A stretch of 64,000 nt of DNA from Actinophytocola sp044466355 (lineage in GTDB: Bacteria; Actinomycetota; Actinomycetes; Mycobacteriales; Pseudonocardiaceae), in the NCBI RefSeq assembly GCF_044466355.1, contig NZ_JBITMQ010000003.1:62001-126000 (forward strand), in the 5' to 3' direction. Shown in pieces: positions 41,968-49,924 of this stretch. Position numbers and translations under genes: made by a program. The notes beneath the pieces were generated by a model. It was not told where the DNA came from, searched no databases, and worked only from the letters and a program-made list of their open reading frames with translations. Numbering within the stretch: position 1 is the stretch's first letter; every line of letters begins with the position of its first letter.

Positions 41968-42645
41968 GTGACCTCACCGCAGCGCCGCACGTACCCCAGG
42001 CTCGCCATCGTGTGGATCATGTGGTGGAGCGCGTGGTCGTTGATCTTCGTCGTGGCCGTCTTCGCGGAAGTCGCCGACTCCGATCCGGATCTGTTCGAAA
42101 TCATCGGCGGCCTCGTCGCCGCCGTCCTCACCGGCGTCCTCGCCGGGGCCAGGGTGGTCGCGAACCGTGGTCCGGTTGCGGCGGCCGCGCCCGCGCGCGC
42201 CCTTCCCGCGGCCTTGCCCCGGCTCCCGGGAAACACCTCGGCGGCGCGGGAACCCGTGCAACGGCTCGCCGGGGCGGAGACCGCGTTGCGAACCTTGTTG
42301 ACGCAACTCCGTGGCGCCTCGGTGCCCGGCGAGGTCGTCGACGCCGCGCGGCGGACCGCGGCCGAGACCGCGGACCGGCTGCGCGTGCTCGCCGCCAAGG
42401 TCGAGGCCGTCGAGGTCGCGGTCGCGCACTCACCGGCGGGCCAGCGAGCCGGACTCGAGGACGGCATGCGGAACCTGCTCGGCCACCTCGAGAGCGGGCT
42501 GAACGGTTACCAGGAACTGGTCGCCGCCGCCGGGCACCTCGTGCTCGCCGACTCGGCGAACCCGGTGCCGGACGGGCTGGTCGAGGCGACCGACAACCTC
42601 GCGGGCCTCGCGTCGGCACTGCGCGAGCTGTCCGACAGGAAATGA
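41968..42645 (+). CDS. Membrane protein, possibly PspM-like
   Basis: 225 residues. One strong hydrophobic hairpin near the N-terminus (about 12-32 and 43-62), a Pro/Ala linker, then a helical cytosolic domain with LRTLLTQL, ETADRLRVLAAKVEAVEVA and LLGHLESGLNGYQELVAAAGHLV. The layout and the heptad-rich end recall the actinobacterial envelope-stress protein PspM, but no pspA gene is adjacent. Name offered tentatively. The stop codon lies in the terminator stem. Confidence 0.65.
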   Translation: MTSPQRRTYPRLAIVWIMWWSAWSLIFVVAVFAEVADSDPDLFEIIGGLVAAVLTGVLAGARVVANRGPVAAAAPARALPAALPRLPGNTSAAREPVQRLAGAETALRTLLTQLRGASVPGEVVDAARRTAAETADRLRVLAAKVEAVEVAVAHSPAGQRAGLEDGMRNLLGHLESGLNGYQELVAAAGHLVLADSANPVPDGLVEATDNLAGLASALRELSDRK

Positions 42646-42670
42646 TGTTCCGGATTGTGGAACATCATTT
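42640..42670. terminator. AT-rich hairpin overlapping the stop
   Basis: AAATGATGTTCC and GGAACATCATTT form a perfect 12-bp stem around GGATTGT, including the stop TGA of the preceding gene. The arm ends in TTT, which suits an intrinsic terminator. Confidence 0.75.
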
Positions 42671-42848
42671 CTCCTCGACGACTCCGCCCGCGCCCATGAT
42701 GTGGGACAAATCGAGGGTGACCTGCGGGGAAATCGGGCATCCCGGCCCGAAACTCTCCCCAAGTGGGTGAAACCACCGCGAATGGCGCTGTCGCCTGGCT
42801 CACCAGGTGGAGAAACGATTCAGCGGACCTCCTAGACTGCCCTCGGTT

Positions 42849-42866
42849 GGTTACAGCGCTGTAACC
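42849..42866. promoter_or_regulatory. Perfect 18-bp palindrome upstream of serA
   Basis: GGTTACAGCGCTGTAACC reads the same on both strands. It lies 38-55 bases before the serA start, an operator-like position. The binding protein is not known. Confidence 0.65.
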
Positions 42867-42903
42867 GCGCCCCCAACAGTCGCGCAATCCTGGAGCCCGC
42901 GTC

Positions 42904-44502
42904 GTGACCCAGCAGACTCGTCCCGTTGTCCTCATCGCCGAGAAGCTGGCGCCCTCGGTAATCGACGTGTTCGGAGACGAGGTGGAGGTCCGCCACGTCG
43001 ACGGCACCGACCGCCCCGCACTCCTCGACGCCGTCACCCAGGCGGACGCCCTTCTCGTGCGGTCCGCCACGAAGGTGGACGCCGAGGTGCTCGCCGCCAC
43101 CACCCGACTGAAGGTCGTCGCCCGTGCGGGCGTCGGGCTCGACAACGTCGAGGTCCCGGCCGCCACCGCCCGCGGCGTGCTCGTCGTGAACGCACCGACC
43201 TCCAACATCGTCTCCGCCGCCGAGCACGCCGTCGCGCTGCTGCTGGCCACCGCGCGCCAGATCCCGGCCGCGCACGCCACGCTGCAGGACCACGAGTGGA
43301 AGCGCAGCAAGTTCTCCGGCGTCGAGATCAACGGCAAGACCGTCGGCGTCATCGGCCTCGGCAAGATCGGGCAGCTGTTCGCGCAGCGCCTCGCCGCGTT
43401 CGGCGCCGAGCTGATCTCCTACGACCCGTACGCCTCCGCCGCCCGCGCCGCGCAGCTGGGCGTCGAGCTGGTCACCCTCGACGAGCTGCTCGCCCGCGCC
43501 GACATCATCTCCATCCACCTGCCGAAGACCCCCGAGACCAAGGGCCTCATCGGCGCCGACCAGCTCGCCAAGGTCAAGCCGGGCGTGATCATCGTCAACG
43601 CCGCGCGTGGCGGTCTGATCGACGAGCAGGCGCTCGCCGACGCCGCGCGCGACGGCCGCATCGGCGGCGCGGGCGTGGACGTGTTCACCACCGAGCCCAC
43701 CACCGAGAGCCCGCTGTTCGGCCTCCCGAACGTCGTGGTCACCCCGCACCTCGGTGCGTCGACCGCCGAGGCGCAGGACCGTGCGGGCACGGACGTGGCC
43801 CGTTCCGTGCTGCTGGCGCTGCGCGGCGACTTCGTGCCCGACGCGGTGAACGTCGCCTCGGGCGGCGCCGTCGGCGAGGAGGTCCGGCCGTACCTGCCGC
43901 TCACCCAGAAGCTCGGTCTCGTGCTGTCGGCGTTCTCGTCGGCCGCGCCGTCGTCGGTGGCGATCGAGGTCCGCGGCGAGCTGTCGAACGAGGACGTCTC
44001 GGTGCTGTCGCTCGCGGCGCTGCGCGGCGTGTTCTCCGGTGTCGTCGAGGACCAGGTCACGTTCGTCAACGCGACGCGGATCGCCGAGGAGCTGGGCGTC
44101 GACGTCACGCTGAACAAGGAGGCCGAGTCCCCGAACCACCGCAGCCTGGTCACGCTCCGCGCGGTCTACCCCGACGGTGACACCCTCACCGTCAGCGGCA
44201 CGATCAGCGGCATCGCCGAGGTCGAGAAGGTCGTCGAGGTGCACGGCCGGTCGTTCGACCTGCGGGCCGAGGGCGTGAACCTGCTGCTGGAGTACGAGGA
44301 CCGCCCCGGTGTCATGGGTGTCGTCGGCACGCTGCTCGGCAAGGTCGGGATCAACATCGAGGCCGCGCAGATCAGCCAGACGAGTGGCGGCGAGGACGCG
44401 GTCATGATTCTGCGTGTGGACCGCCCCGTCGACCCCTCTGTGCTGGAGTCGATCGGCGCCACCGCACGTGCCTCGGTCATCCGCATGGTGGATTTCGGCT
44501 GA
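42904..44502 (+). CDS. serA: D-3-phosphoglycerate dehydrogenase
   Basis: 532 residues, the long form found in actinobacteria: substrate and NAD domains (VVARAGVGLDNVEVPAATARG; VGVIGLGKIGQLFAQRLAAFG; HLGASTAEAQDRAG with the catalytic His), an inserted ASB domain, and a C-terminal ACT domain (LEYEDRPGVMGVVGTLLGKVGINIEAAQISQ). First step of serine synthesis, feedback-controlled by serine. GTG start. Confidence 0.97.
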   Translation: MTQQTRPVVLIAEKLAPSVIDVFGDEVEVRHVDGTDRPALLDAVTQADALLVRSATKVDAEVLAATTRLKVVARAGVGLDNVEVPAATARGVLVVNAPTSNIVSAAEHAVALLLATARQIPAAHATLQDHEWKRSKFSGVEINGKTVGVIGLGKIGQLFAQRLAAFGAELISYDPYASAARAAQLGVELVTLDELLARADIISIHLPKTPETKGLIGADQLAKVKPGVIIVNAARGGLIDEQALADAARDGRIGGAGVDVFTTEPTTESPLFGLPNVVVTPHLGASTAEAQDRAGTDVARSVLLALRGDFVPDAVNVASGGAVGEEVRPYLPLTQKLGLVLSAFSSAAPSSVAIEVRGELSNEDVSVLSLAALRGVFSGVVEDQVTFVNATRIAEELGVDVTLNKEAESPNHRSLVTLRAVYPDGDTLTVSGTISGIAEVEKVVEVHGRSFDLRAEGVNLLLEYEDRPGVMGVVGTLLGKVGINIEAAQISQTSGGEDAVMILRVDRPVDPSVLESIGATARASVIRMVDFG

Positions 44503-44609
44503 TTTTCCCGGCCGCGACACCACCTAGTCGGGTGGCCAGCACCGGCGATCAGTGGTCATCCCGGTAACCTTCACGAATCTGTCAGAGCCTGATACTCCGG
44601 GAGGTGTGC

Positions 44610-45659
44610 ATGCGGCTCGCGGTGATCCCAGGCGATGGGATCGGGCCGGAAGTGATCGCCGAGGCGCTCAAAGTGCTGGGCGAGGTGGTGCCGGACGTCG
44701 AAGTCACCAAGTACGACCTCGGTGCGACCCGGTGGCACGCGACCGGTGAGCTGCTTCCGGAGTCGGTGCTCGGCGAACTGCGCCAGCACGACGCGATCCT
44801 GCTGGGTGCGGTCGGCGACCCGTCGGTGCCGAGCGGCATCCTCGAGCGGGGACTGTTGCTGCGCCTGCGGTTCGAGTTGGACCACCACGTGAACCTGCGC
44901 CCGGCCAGGCTCTACCCGGGTGTGCAGAGCCCGCTCGCCAACCCCGGTGACATCGACATGATCGTCATCCGGGAGGGCACGGAGGGCCTGTACGCGGGCA
45001 ACGGCGGTCTGCTGCGCAAGGACACCCCGCACGAGATCGCGACCGAGGTCAGCGTCAACACCTCGTACGGAGTTGAGCGGGTGGTGCGGGACGCGTTCGC
45101 GCGTGCGGTCGCACGGCCGCGCAAGCACCTGACCCTGGTGCACAAGACGAACGTGCTGACCCACGCCGGTTCGTTGTGGTCGCGGGTGGTCGAGGAGGTG
45201 TCGCTGCAGCACCCCGATGTCACGGTGGCCTACCAGCACATCGACGCCGCGACCATCCACATGGTGACCGACCCGAGCCGCTTCGACGTGATCGTCACCG
45301 ACAACCTGTTCGGCGACATCCTCACGGACCTGGTGGCGGCGGTGACCGGCGGCATCGGTCTCGCGGCCAGCGGCAACATCGACATCACGAGGCGGAACCC
45401 GTCGATGTTCGAGCCCGTGCACGGCAGCGCGCCGGACATCGCGGGCCAGGGCATCGCGGACCCGACCGCCGCCGTGCTGTCGGTCGCGCTGCTGCTCGAC
45501 CACCTCGGCGAGCACGAGGCGGCACGGCGGATCGAGGCGTCGGTGGCGTTCGACCTGGCGACGCGCGACCACCCGTCCCCTGGCAACACGTTCGCAATCG
45601 GCGACCGCCTGGCGGCGCTGGTGTCGTCGAACAACCCGACGACGAACGTCGAACTGTAG
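44610..45659 (+). CDS. leuB: 3-isopropylmalate dehydrogenase
   Basis: 349 residues of the actinobacterial short LeuB type. Starts MRLAVIPGDGIGPEVIAEALKVL; substrate/metal part VTDNLFGDILTDLVAAVTGGIGLAASGNID; NAD part EPVHGSAPDIAGQGIADPTAAVLS. ATG 44610 is preferred over GTG 44604 because GGGAGG sits at the right distance. Monocistronic with a strong terminator. Confidence 0.95.
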   Translation: MRLAVIPGDGIGPEVIAEALKVLGEVVPDVEVTKYDLGATRWHATGELLPESVLGELRQHDAILLGAVGDPSVPSGILERGLLLRLRFELDHHVNLRPARLYPGVQSPLANPGDIDMIVIREGTEGLYAGNGGLLRKDTPHEIATEVSVNTSYGVERVVRDAFARAVARPRKHLTLVHKTNVLTHAGSLWSRVVEEVSLQHPDVTVAYQHIDAATIHMVTDPSRFDVIVTDNLFGDILTDLVAAVTGGIGLAASGNIDITRRNPSMFEPVHGSAPDIAGQGIADPTAAVLSVALLLDHLGEHEAARRIEASVAFDLATRDHPSPGNTFAIGDRLAALVSSNNPTTNVEL

Positions 45660-45667
45660 GTCTCGTT

Positions 45668-45712
45668 CGCGAAACGGGCGCCCCGGCTTTCGGCCGAGGC
45701 GCCCGTTTCGCG
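45668..45712 (+). terminator. Hairpin after leuB
   Basis: CGCGAAACGGGCGCC and GGCGCCCGTTTCGCG give a perfect 15-bp stem around 15 bases, nine bases after the leuB stop. Confidence 0.8.
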
Positions 45713-45779
45713 TTGGCCTCCGGCCCCCGGTTGCCAGCCTCTCACGAGGCACCGACACGACCGTCCGCGACGGGATGGG

Positions 45780-45788
45780 TTGTCCACA
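45780..45788 (+). other. DnaA-box-like TTGTCCACA
   Basis: An exact match to the preferred actinomycete DnaA box, followed at once by GGCACCGGTTCTGTCGGT, a sequence also present after the boxes at 54106-54133. Probably part of a dispersed promoter-like element rather than an origin. Confidence 0.45.
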
Positions 45789-45896
45789 GGCACCGGTTCT
45801 GTCGGTGGTGGCCGTTACGCTGGATTTCGGGGGGCCGACGGCCGCGGTTCGGTGACGGATCGCGTGGTTCGTGCCGTGCCGGGACAGCCTGCCCGC

Positions 45897-46279
45897 ATGG
45901 GTTCCTGGGGGCGGGTTCCGGTGGTCGCGGCCGTCGGCTTGGTGCTGGCCGGGTGTGTCGTGGGTGGTCCCAAAGCACAGGGCACCGCTGAGGCCGATGA
46001 GCAGGTCGAGACACTGGCCATCGCGATCAGTTGGCCGCGGCAGTACTCCGCGGAGGGGTTCGCGCGTGCCGCTCTCGCCACCCGACTGGGCCGCAGGCCG
46101 AGGAACTCGTCGACGACGTCAACACCAACCTCGGCCCGGACGACCCTCCGCCGACGGTGACGGTGCGCGGTGACGACGTCTCGGTCGCGATCGTCGCCGG
46201 AACCGAGTGCCTGCTGGGCACACGTATCGGGGGTGTCGTGCGGACCTCGCGCCCGCCGGTCGCGGAGTGCGTGCCCTGA
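45897..46279 (+). pseudogene. Frameshifted lipoprotein gene
   Basis: The 5' part reads MGSWGRVPVVAAVGLVLAGC, a clear lipoprotein signal, and continues to about 46085 (EGFARAALATRLG). The natural continuation, EELVDDVNTNLGPDDPPPTV and a terminal TECLLGTRIGGVVRT...ECVP, is in another frame that stops at 46279. One missing base near 46082-46095 would join them. Either a true frameshift or a sequencing error. Function unknown. Confidence 0.55.
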
Positions 46280-46345
46280 TCCCGGGATGTGGGAGATGCG
46301 GCCCATAAGTTGGTAGCGCGCCCCGCCGTGTGGCAGCATGCCAGC

Positions 46346-46390
46346 GTGACCACCTCCACCGTGATCATTATCGCCGAGCGCGTCGGGTAG
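46346..46390 (+). CDS. cimA attenuation leader peptide (14 aa)
   Basis: MTTSTVIIIAERVG followed by TAG. Three isoleucine codons in a row after valine mark it as the sensor for isoleucine supply, fitting its position ahead of citramalate synthase, the entry enzyme of the threonine-independent isoleucine route. The GTG lies seven bases after a CAGCAT -10-like element (46334-46339), with TTGGTA 18 bases further up, so the leader is probably leaderless. Confidence 0.82.
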   Translation: MTTSTVIIIAERVG

Positions 46391-46413
46391 CCGAGCTACA
46401 CACCCGACGCGCT
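46377..46413 (+). promoter_or_regulatory. cimA leader hairpin ahead of terminator
   Basis: AGCGCGTCGGGT (46377-46388) pairs perfectly with ACCCGACGCGCT (46402-46413), spanning the leader-peptide stop. Just upstream of the terminator stem. Confidence 0.78.
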
Positions 46414-46414
46414 G

Positions 46415-46443
46415 ACCTCTCGCATCCTGCGGGAGGTTTTTTT
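46415..46443 (+). terminator. cimA attenuator terminator
   Basis: CCTCTCGCA and TGCGGGAGG pair (one U-G) around TCC, followed by seven T. It lies 51 bases before the cimA start, so it must be bypassed for expression. Confidence 0.85.
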
Positions 46444-46493
46444 GTTGCCTCACAACGACATACTTCGCTCCACCTCAACGAAAGGCACCCGTC

Positions 46494-48143
46494 GTGAACC
46501 GCACGACCCCGGCCGGAACCCCACTCGGTGACTCGTTCCACGTGTTCGACACGACCCTGCGGGACGGCGCGCAGCGGGAGGGCATCACCTACTCCGTCGC
46601 CGACAAGCTCGCCGTCGCGCGGTTGCTCGACGAGGTCGGGGTCGGGTTCATCGAGGGTGGCTGGCCGGGTGCCATGCCGAAGGACACCGAGTTCTTCGCA
46701 CGGGCCCGGGAGGAGCACTTCAGGCACGCCGTGCTCGTCGCGTTCGGTTCGACCCGGCGGGCCGGCACCACCGCCGACCGGGACCCGCAGGTGCGGGCGC
46801 TCCTCGACTCGCAGGCGCCGGTGGTCACGCTCGTCGCCAAGTCGGACCGGCGGCACATCGAACGCGCCCTGCGTACGGACGTCACCGAGGCGTGCGCGAT
46901 GGTGCGGGACACGGTCGCGTTCCTGACCGGAGAGGGCCGGCGCGTCTTCCTCGACGCGGAGCACTTCTTCGACGGGTTCGCCCACGACCCGGACACCGCG
47001 CTCCGCGTCCTCACCGCGGCGGTCGAGGCCGGGGCCGACGTCACCGTCCTCTGTGACACCAACGGTGGCCAGCTGCCACTGCAACTCGCCGACACCGTGG
47101 GGGAAGTCATCGCCCGCACGGGTTTCCGCGTCGGCATCCACTGCCAGGACGACACGGGCTGCGCTGTCGCCAACAGCGTGGCCGCAGTACAGGCGGGCGC
47201 AACGCACGTCCAGTGCACCGCCAACGGCTACGGCGAACGGGCAGGCAACGCCGACCTGTTCGCCGTGGTCGGCAACCTCGTCACGAAGCTCGGTATGCCG
47301 GTGATCCCGGCCGCCTCCGTGCCCGAGCTATCGCGGGTCTCGCACGCGCTTGCCGAGATCGCGAACATCGCACCCGACACCCACCAGGCCTACGTCGGGT
47401 CGTCGGCCTTCGCCCACAAGGCGGGGCTGCACGCGAGCGCGATCAAGGTGGATCCGTTGCTGTACAACCACATCGATCCATCTGTCGTCGGCAACGACAT
47501 GCGGGTGCTGGTGACCGAGATGGCCGGCCGGGCCAGCCTCGAGCTGAAAGGCAAGGAGCTCGGGGTCGACCTGGCCGGCCAGCCGGCCGCGCTCACCTCC
47601 GCCGTGCGCAAGGTGAAGGAGCTGGAGGCGCACGGCTGGTCGTTCGAGGCAGCCGACGCGTCGCTGGAACTGTTGCTGCGCAAGGAAGTCGCCGCGTCGT
47701 CGGATGTCGCCGAGGACACCACTGCGGACGCTCCACCGTTCCGGCTCGAGTCCTACCGGGTCATCCTCGACCACCGCATGGACGGCGAGATCGTCTCCGA
47801 GGCCACGGTGAAGGTGCACGTCGCCGACCAGCGCGTCATCGCGACCGCGGAAGGGAACGGGCCGGTGCACGCGCTGGACGCCGCGCTGCGCAGGGCACTC
47901 GAGCCGCACCTGCCGTGGCTGACGGCCGTCAGGTTGTCCGACTACAAGGTCCGCATCCTCCCCGGTGCTGCGGGCACGGACGCGGTCACCCGCGTCCTGG
48001 TCGAGTCAAGCGACCACGAACGCGAGTGGACCACGGTCGGGGTGCACGGCAACATCGTCGAGGCGAGCTGGCTCGCGCTCTGCGACGCACTGGTGCACAA
48101 GGCGATGCGCGTCGCTCAGCCGGTGACGAGCGTCAGCCCGTAG
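46494..48143 (+). CDS. cimA: Citramalate synthase
   Basis: 549-residue alpha-isopropylmalate synthase-family enzyme. HMGL-like barrel: FDTTLRDGAQREGITYSVADKLAVARLLDEVGVGFIEGGWPG, DTNGGQLPLQLADTVG, IHCQDDTGCAVANS and the HAGLHASAI-like KAGLHASAIK. The C-terminal regulatory domain (YRVILDHRMDGEIVSEATVKVHV) is the allosteric LeuA dimer type. The isoleucine-rich leader supports citramalate rather than isopropylmalate synthase. GTG start after AAAGG. The 3' end overlaps the convergent protease-like gene by 28 bases. Confidence 0.92.
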   Translation: MNRTTPAGTPLGDSFHVFDTTLRDGAQREGITYSVADKLAVARLLDEVGVGFIEGGWPGAMPKDTEFFARAREEHFRHAVLVAFGSTRRAGTTADRDPQVRALLDSQAPVVTLVAKSDRRHIERALRTDVTEACAMVRDTVAFLTGEGRRVFLDAEHFFDGFAHDPDTALRVLTAAVEAGADVTVLCDTNGGQLPLQLADTVGEVIARTGFRVGIHCQDDTGCAVANSVAAVQAGATHVQCTANGYGERAGNADLFAVVGNLVTKLGMPVIPAASVPELSRVSHALAEIANIAPDTHQAYVGSSAFAHKAGLHASAIKVDPLLYNHIDPSVVGNDMRVLVTEMAGRASLELKGKELGVDLAGQPAALTSAVRKVKELEAHGWSFEAADASLELLLRKEVAASSDVAEDTTADAPPFRLESYRVILDHRMDGEIVSEATVKVHVADQRVIATAEGNGPVHALDAALRRALEPHLPWLTAVRLSDYKVRILPGAAGTDAVTRVLVESSDHEREWTTVGVHGNIVEASWLALCDALVHKAMRVAQPVTSVSP

Positions 48144-48772
48144 ACCGCCAGGATCCGGTTCACCGGGAAGAAGTAGCTGGTGCCGGCCGTGGTGCAGATG
48201 CCGGAACCGCCGCCGAACGGCACGCCCTGCGCCTGGTCGTCGGTCACGTAGGCGACGCTGCGTGGCTGCGGGCAGATGTTCGTCCTGGTCAGGCCGCTGA
48301 TCGTGCCTTCCGGGTACGAGATCGTCACGTTCTTCGCGGTCACCATGCCGCACGTGATGCCCGAGGAGTGGCTCAGCAGGCACACGCGCCCGCCGACCGG
48401 CGTCTCCTTCGACCCGGCGATCGGGTGTCTGCCGCCCGCGTCGATCCAGCCGACCACGTCCCACGCGTCCGTGTTGCGGACCGCGACGACGACGTAACCA
48501 CCGTCGAGCCCGCCGACGATCGAGCCGACGAGGACGTTGTCGCCGCTGTACAGCAGCGTCGAGGTCGTGGTGCCGCAGCCGTCGCCAGCGATGAGGTACT
48601 CGCGGCCGCCGTCGGTCGCCGCGAACGCGACGGTGCACCGGGCGTCGGCCGGGCCCAACGGGTTGAACAGGACGCTGCCGCCCCCGATCGGGACGGGGGC
48701 CGCGGCGGCGGTGCCGGGCAGGCCGAGAAGGCACGCGAACAGCGCGGTGAGTGAGGCGATGAGTCGCCGCAT
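48116..48772 (-). CDS. Secreted S1-protease-like protein lacking the catalytic triad
   Basis: 218 residues with signal peptide MRRLIASLTALFACLLGLPGTAAAA. The body follows streptogrisin-type S1 peptidases (PIGGGSVLFNP, RCTVAFAATDGGREYLIAGDGCG, a later Asp region, GVPFGGGSGICTTAGTSYFFP). The family motif TAGHC reads IAGDGC and GDSGG reads GGGSG, so His and the nucleophile context are lost. Six cysteines for disulfides are kept. Likely a secreted binding or decoy protein rather than an enzyme. Confidence 0.72.
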   Translation of the reverse strand: MRRLIASLTALFACLLGLPGTAAAAPVPIGGGSVLFNPLGPADARCTVAFAATDGGREYLIAGDGCGTTTSTLLYSGDNVLVGSIVGGLDGGYVVVAVRNTDAWDVVGWIDAGGRHPIAGSKETPVGGRVCLLSHSSGITCGMVTAKNVTISYPEGTISGLTRTNICPQPRSVAYVTDDQAQGVPFGGGSGICTTAGTSYFFPVNRILAVYGLTLVTG

Positions 48773-48875
48773 GGGAGTACTCCTTTGTACGCAGGGTGTA
48801 TTCGACACAACCAGGAGTGGTGGGGTGTGCCTATCCGGCAACCGGGCGACCCCGCGCGTTTCGTAGGCTGGGTTC

Positions 48876-49646
48876 GTGCGTATTGCTCGAATTGCTCATC
48901 CGGGTGGGGTCGCGTTCGTCACGATCGACGGGGACGGTGACGATCTCGTCGCCCGTGAGGTGGCCGACCACCCGTTCGGCACGCCGACGTACACCGGCAA
49001 GTCATGGCCGATGGCCGACGTGCGGGTGCTCGCGCCGATCCTGCCGTCGAAGGTCATCTGTATCGGGAAGAACTACGCGGACCACGCCCGCGAGATGGGT
49101 GGCGAGCCGCCCGCCGACCCGGTGATGTTCCTGAAGCCGTCGACGTCGGTGATCGGCCCCAACGCGGCGATCAAGCTGCCGGCCGACTCGTCCAGAGTGG
49201 ACTTCGAGGGCGAGCTGGTCGCGGTGATCGGCCGCCCGTGCCGGGACGTGCCCGCCGCACAGGCCGCGTCGGTGATCCTCGGCTACACGATCGGCAACGA
49301 CGTCACCGCCCGTGACCAGCAGAAGGCCGACGGCCAGTGGACGCGCGGCAAGGGCCACGACACGTTCTGCCCGCTCGGCCCGTGGATCAACACCGACGTG
49401 GACCCGGCAGACCTGTCGATCAGCACGTCGCTCGACGGCGTGGTCAAGCAGGACTCACGCACGTCACTCCTGCTGCACGACGTACCGAAGCTGGTCGAGT
49501 GGGTGTCCCGCGTGATGACCCTCCTGCCCGGCGACGTGATCATGACCGGCACCCCGGCAGGCGTAGGCCCGATGACAGCGGGCCAAACGGTCTCCATCAC
49601 CATCGAGGGCCTGGGCACCCTGACCAACCCAGCAGAACCCCGCTAA
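48876..49646 (+). CDS. Fumarylacetoacetate hydrolase-family protein
   Basis: 256 residues. Family landmarks: IGKNYADHAREMGGEPPADPVMFLKPSTSVIGP, VDFEGELVAVIGRPCRDV (metal-binding Glu), NDVTARDQQKADGQWTRGKGHDTFCPLGPW and TGTPAGVGPM. Cleaves or hydrates acylpyruvates or similar keto acids. GTG start. It lies near the sugar-acid cluster, whose 3-deoxy-keto acids are possible substrates, but is separated by a repeat region and reads the other way. Confidence 0.88.
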   Translation: MRIARIAHPGGVAFVTIDGDGDDLVAREVADHPFGTPTYTGKSWPMADVRVLAPILPSKVICIGKNYADHAREMGGEPPADPVMFLKPSTSVIGPNAAIKLPADSSRVDFEGELVAVIGRPCRDVPAAQAASVILGYTIGNDVTARDQQKADGQWTRGKGHDTFCPLGPWINTDVDPADLSISTSLDGVVKQDSRTSLLLHDVPKLVEWVSRVMTLLPGDVIMTGTPAGVGPMTAGQTVSITIEGLGTLTNPAEPR

Positions 49647-49660
49647 CCCAAAAAACAACC

Positions 49661-49915
49661 CCCGCGAGTCGCGCCCCCAAACATAGCGAGTCGCGCCCCC
49701 AGGCATAGCGAGTCGCGCTCCCAGGCACAGCGAGTTGTGGGGGGGTGTTGCAAGGAGCAGAACACCGCCGGGGACCAAACCACACAACAGGGGGGATGAG
49801 NNNNNNNNNTGTCGGTTTCGTGCACATGCCCAGCTGCCCGGTGTGCACGAAACCGACAACTCGTGGTGTTGGAGAGCGCGACTCGCGGTGTTTGGGGGCG
49901 CGACTCGCGGGTTGT
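49661..49915. repeat. Dispersed repeat array with inverted halves around an N gap
   Basis: GCGAGTCGCGC occurs in direct copies starting at 49664, 49686 and 49708, joined by CCCAGGCATA, with a degenerate fourth (GCGAGTTGTGG) near 49730. After the gap the reverse complement GCGCGACTCGC recurs at about 49875 and 49898. In between lie nine N (49801-49809) and a perfect inverted repeat. The assembly gap suggests the real array is longer. It sits between two convergent genes. Confidence 0.75.
49810..49858. repeat. 17-bp inverted repeat beside the N gap
   Basis: TGTCGGTTTCGTGCACA (49810-49826) and TGTGCACGAAACCGACA (49842-49858) are exact complements around 15 bases. A stable hairpin at the centre of the larger repeat; may end transcription from both flanking genes. 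Confidence 0.8.
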
Positions 49916-49924
49916 TGGGTTTGG

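Noticed and set aside
44517..44537. Terminator after serA (CCACC/GGTGG)
   Set aside because: Only five pairs and no T tract; too weak to list.
49661..49915. CRISPR array
   Set aside because: Repeat units are adjacent and inverted on the far side, spacers are not of constant length, and no cas gene is present.
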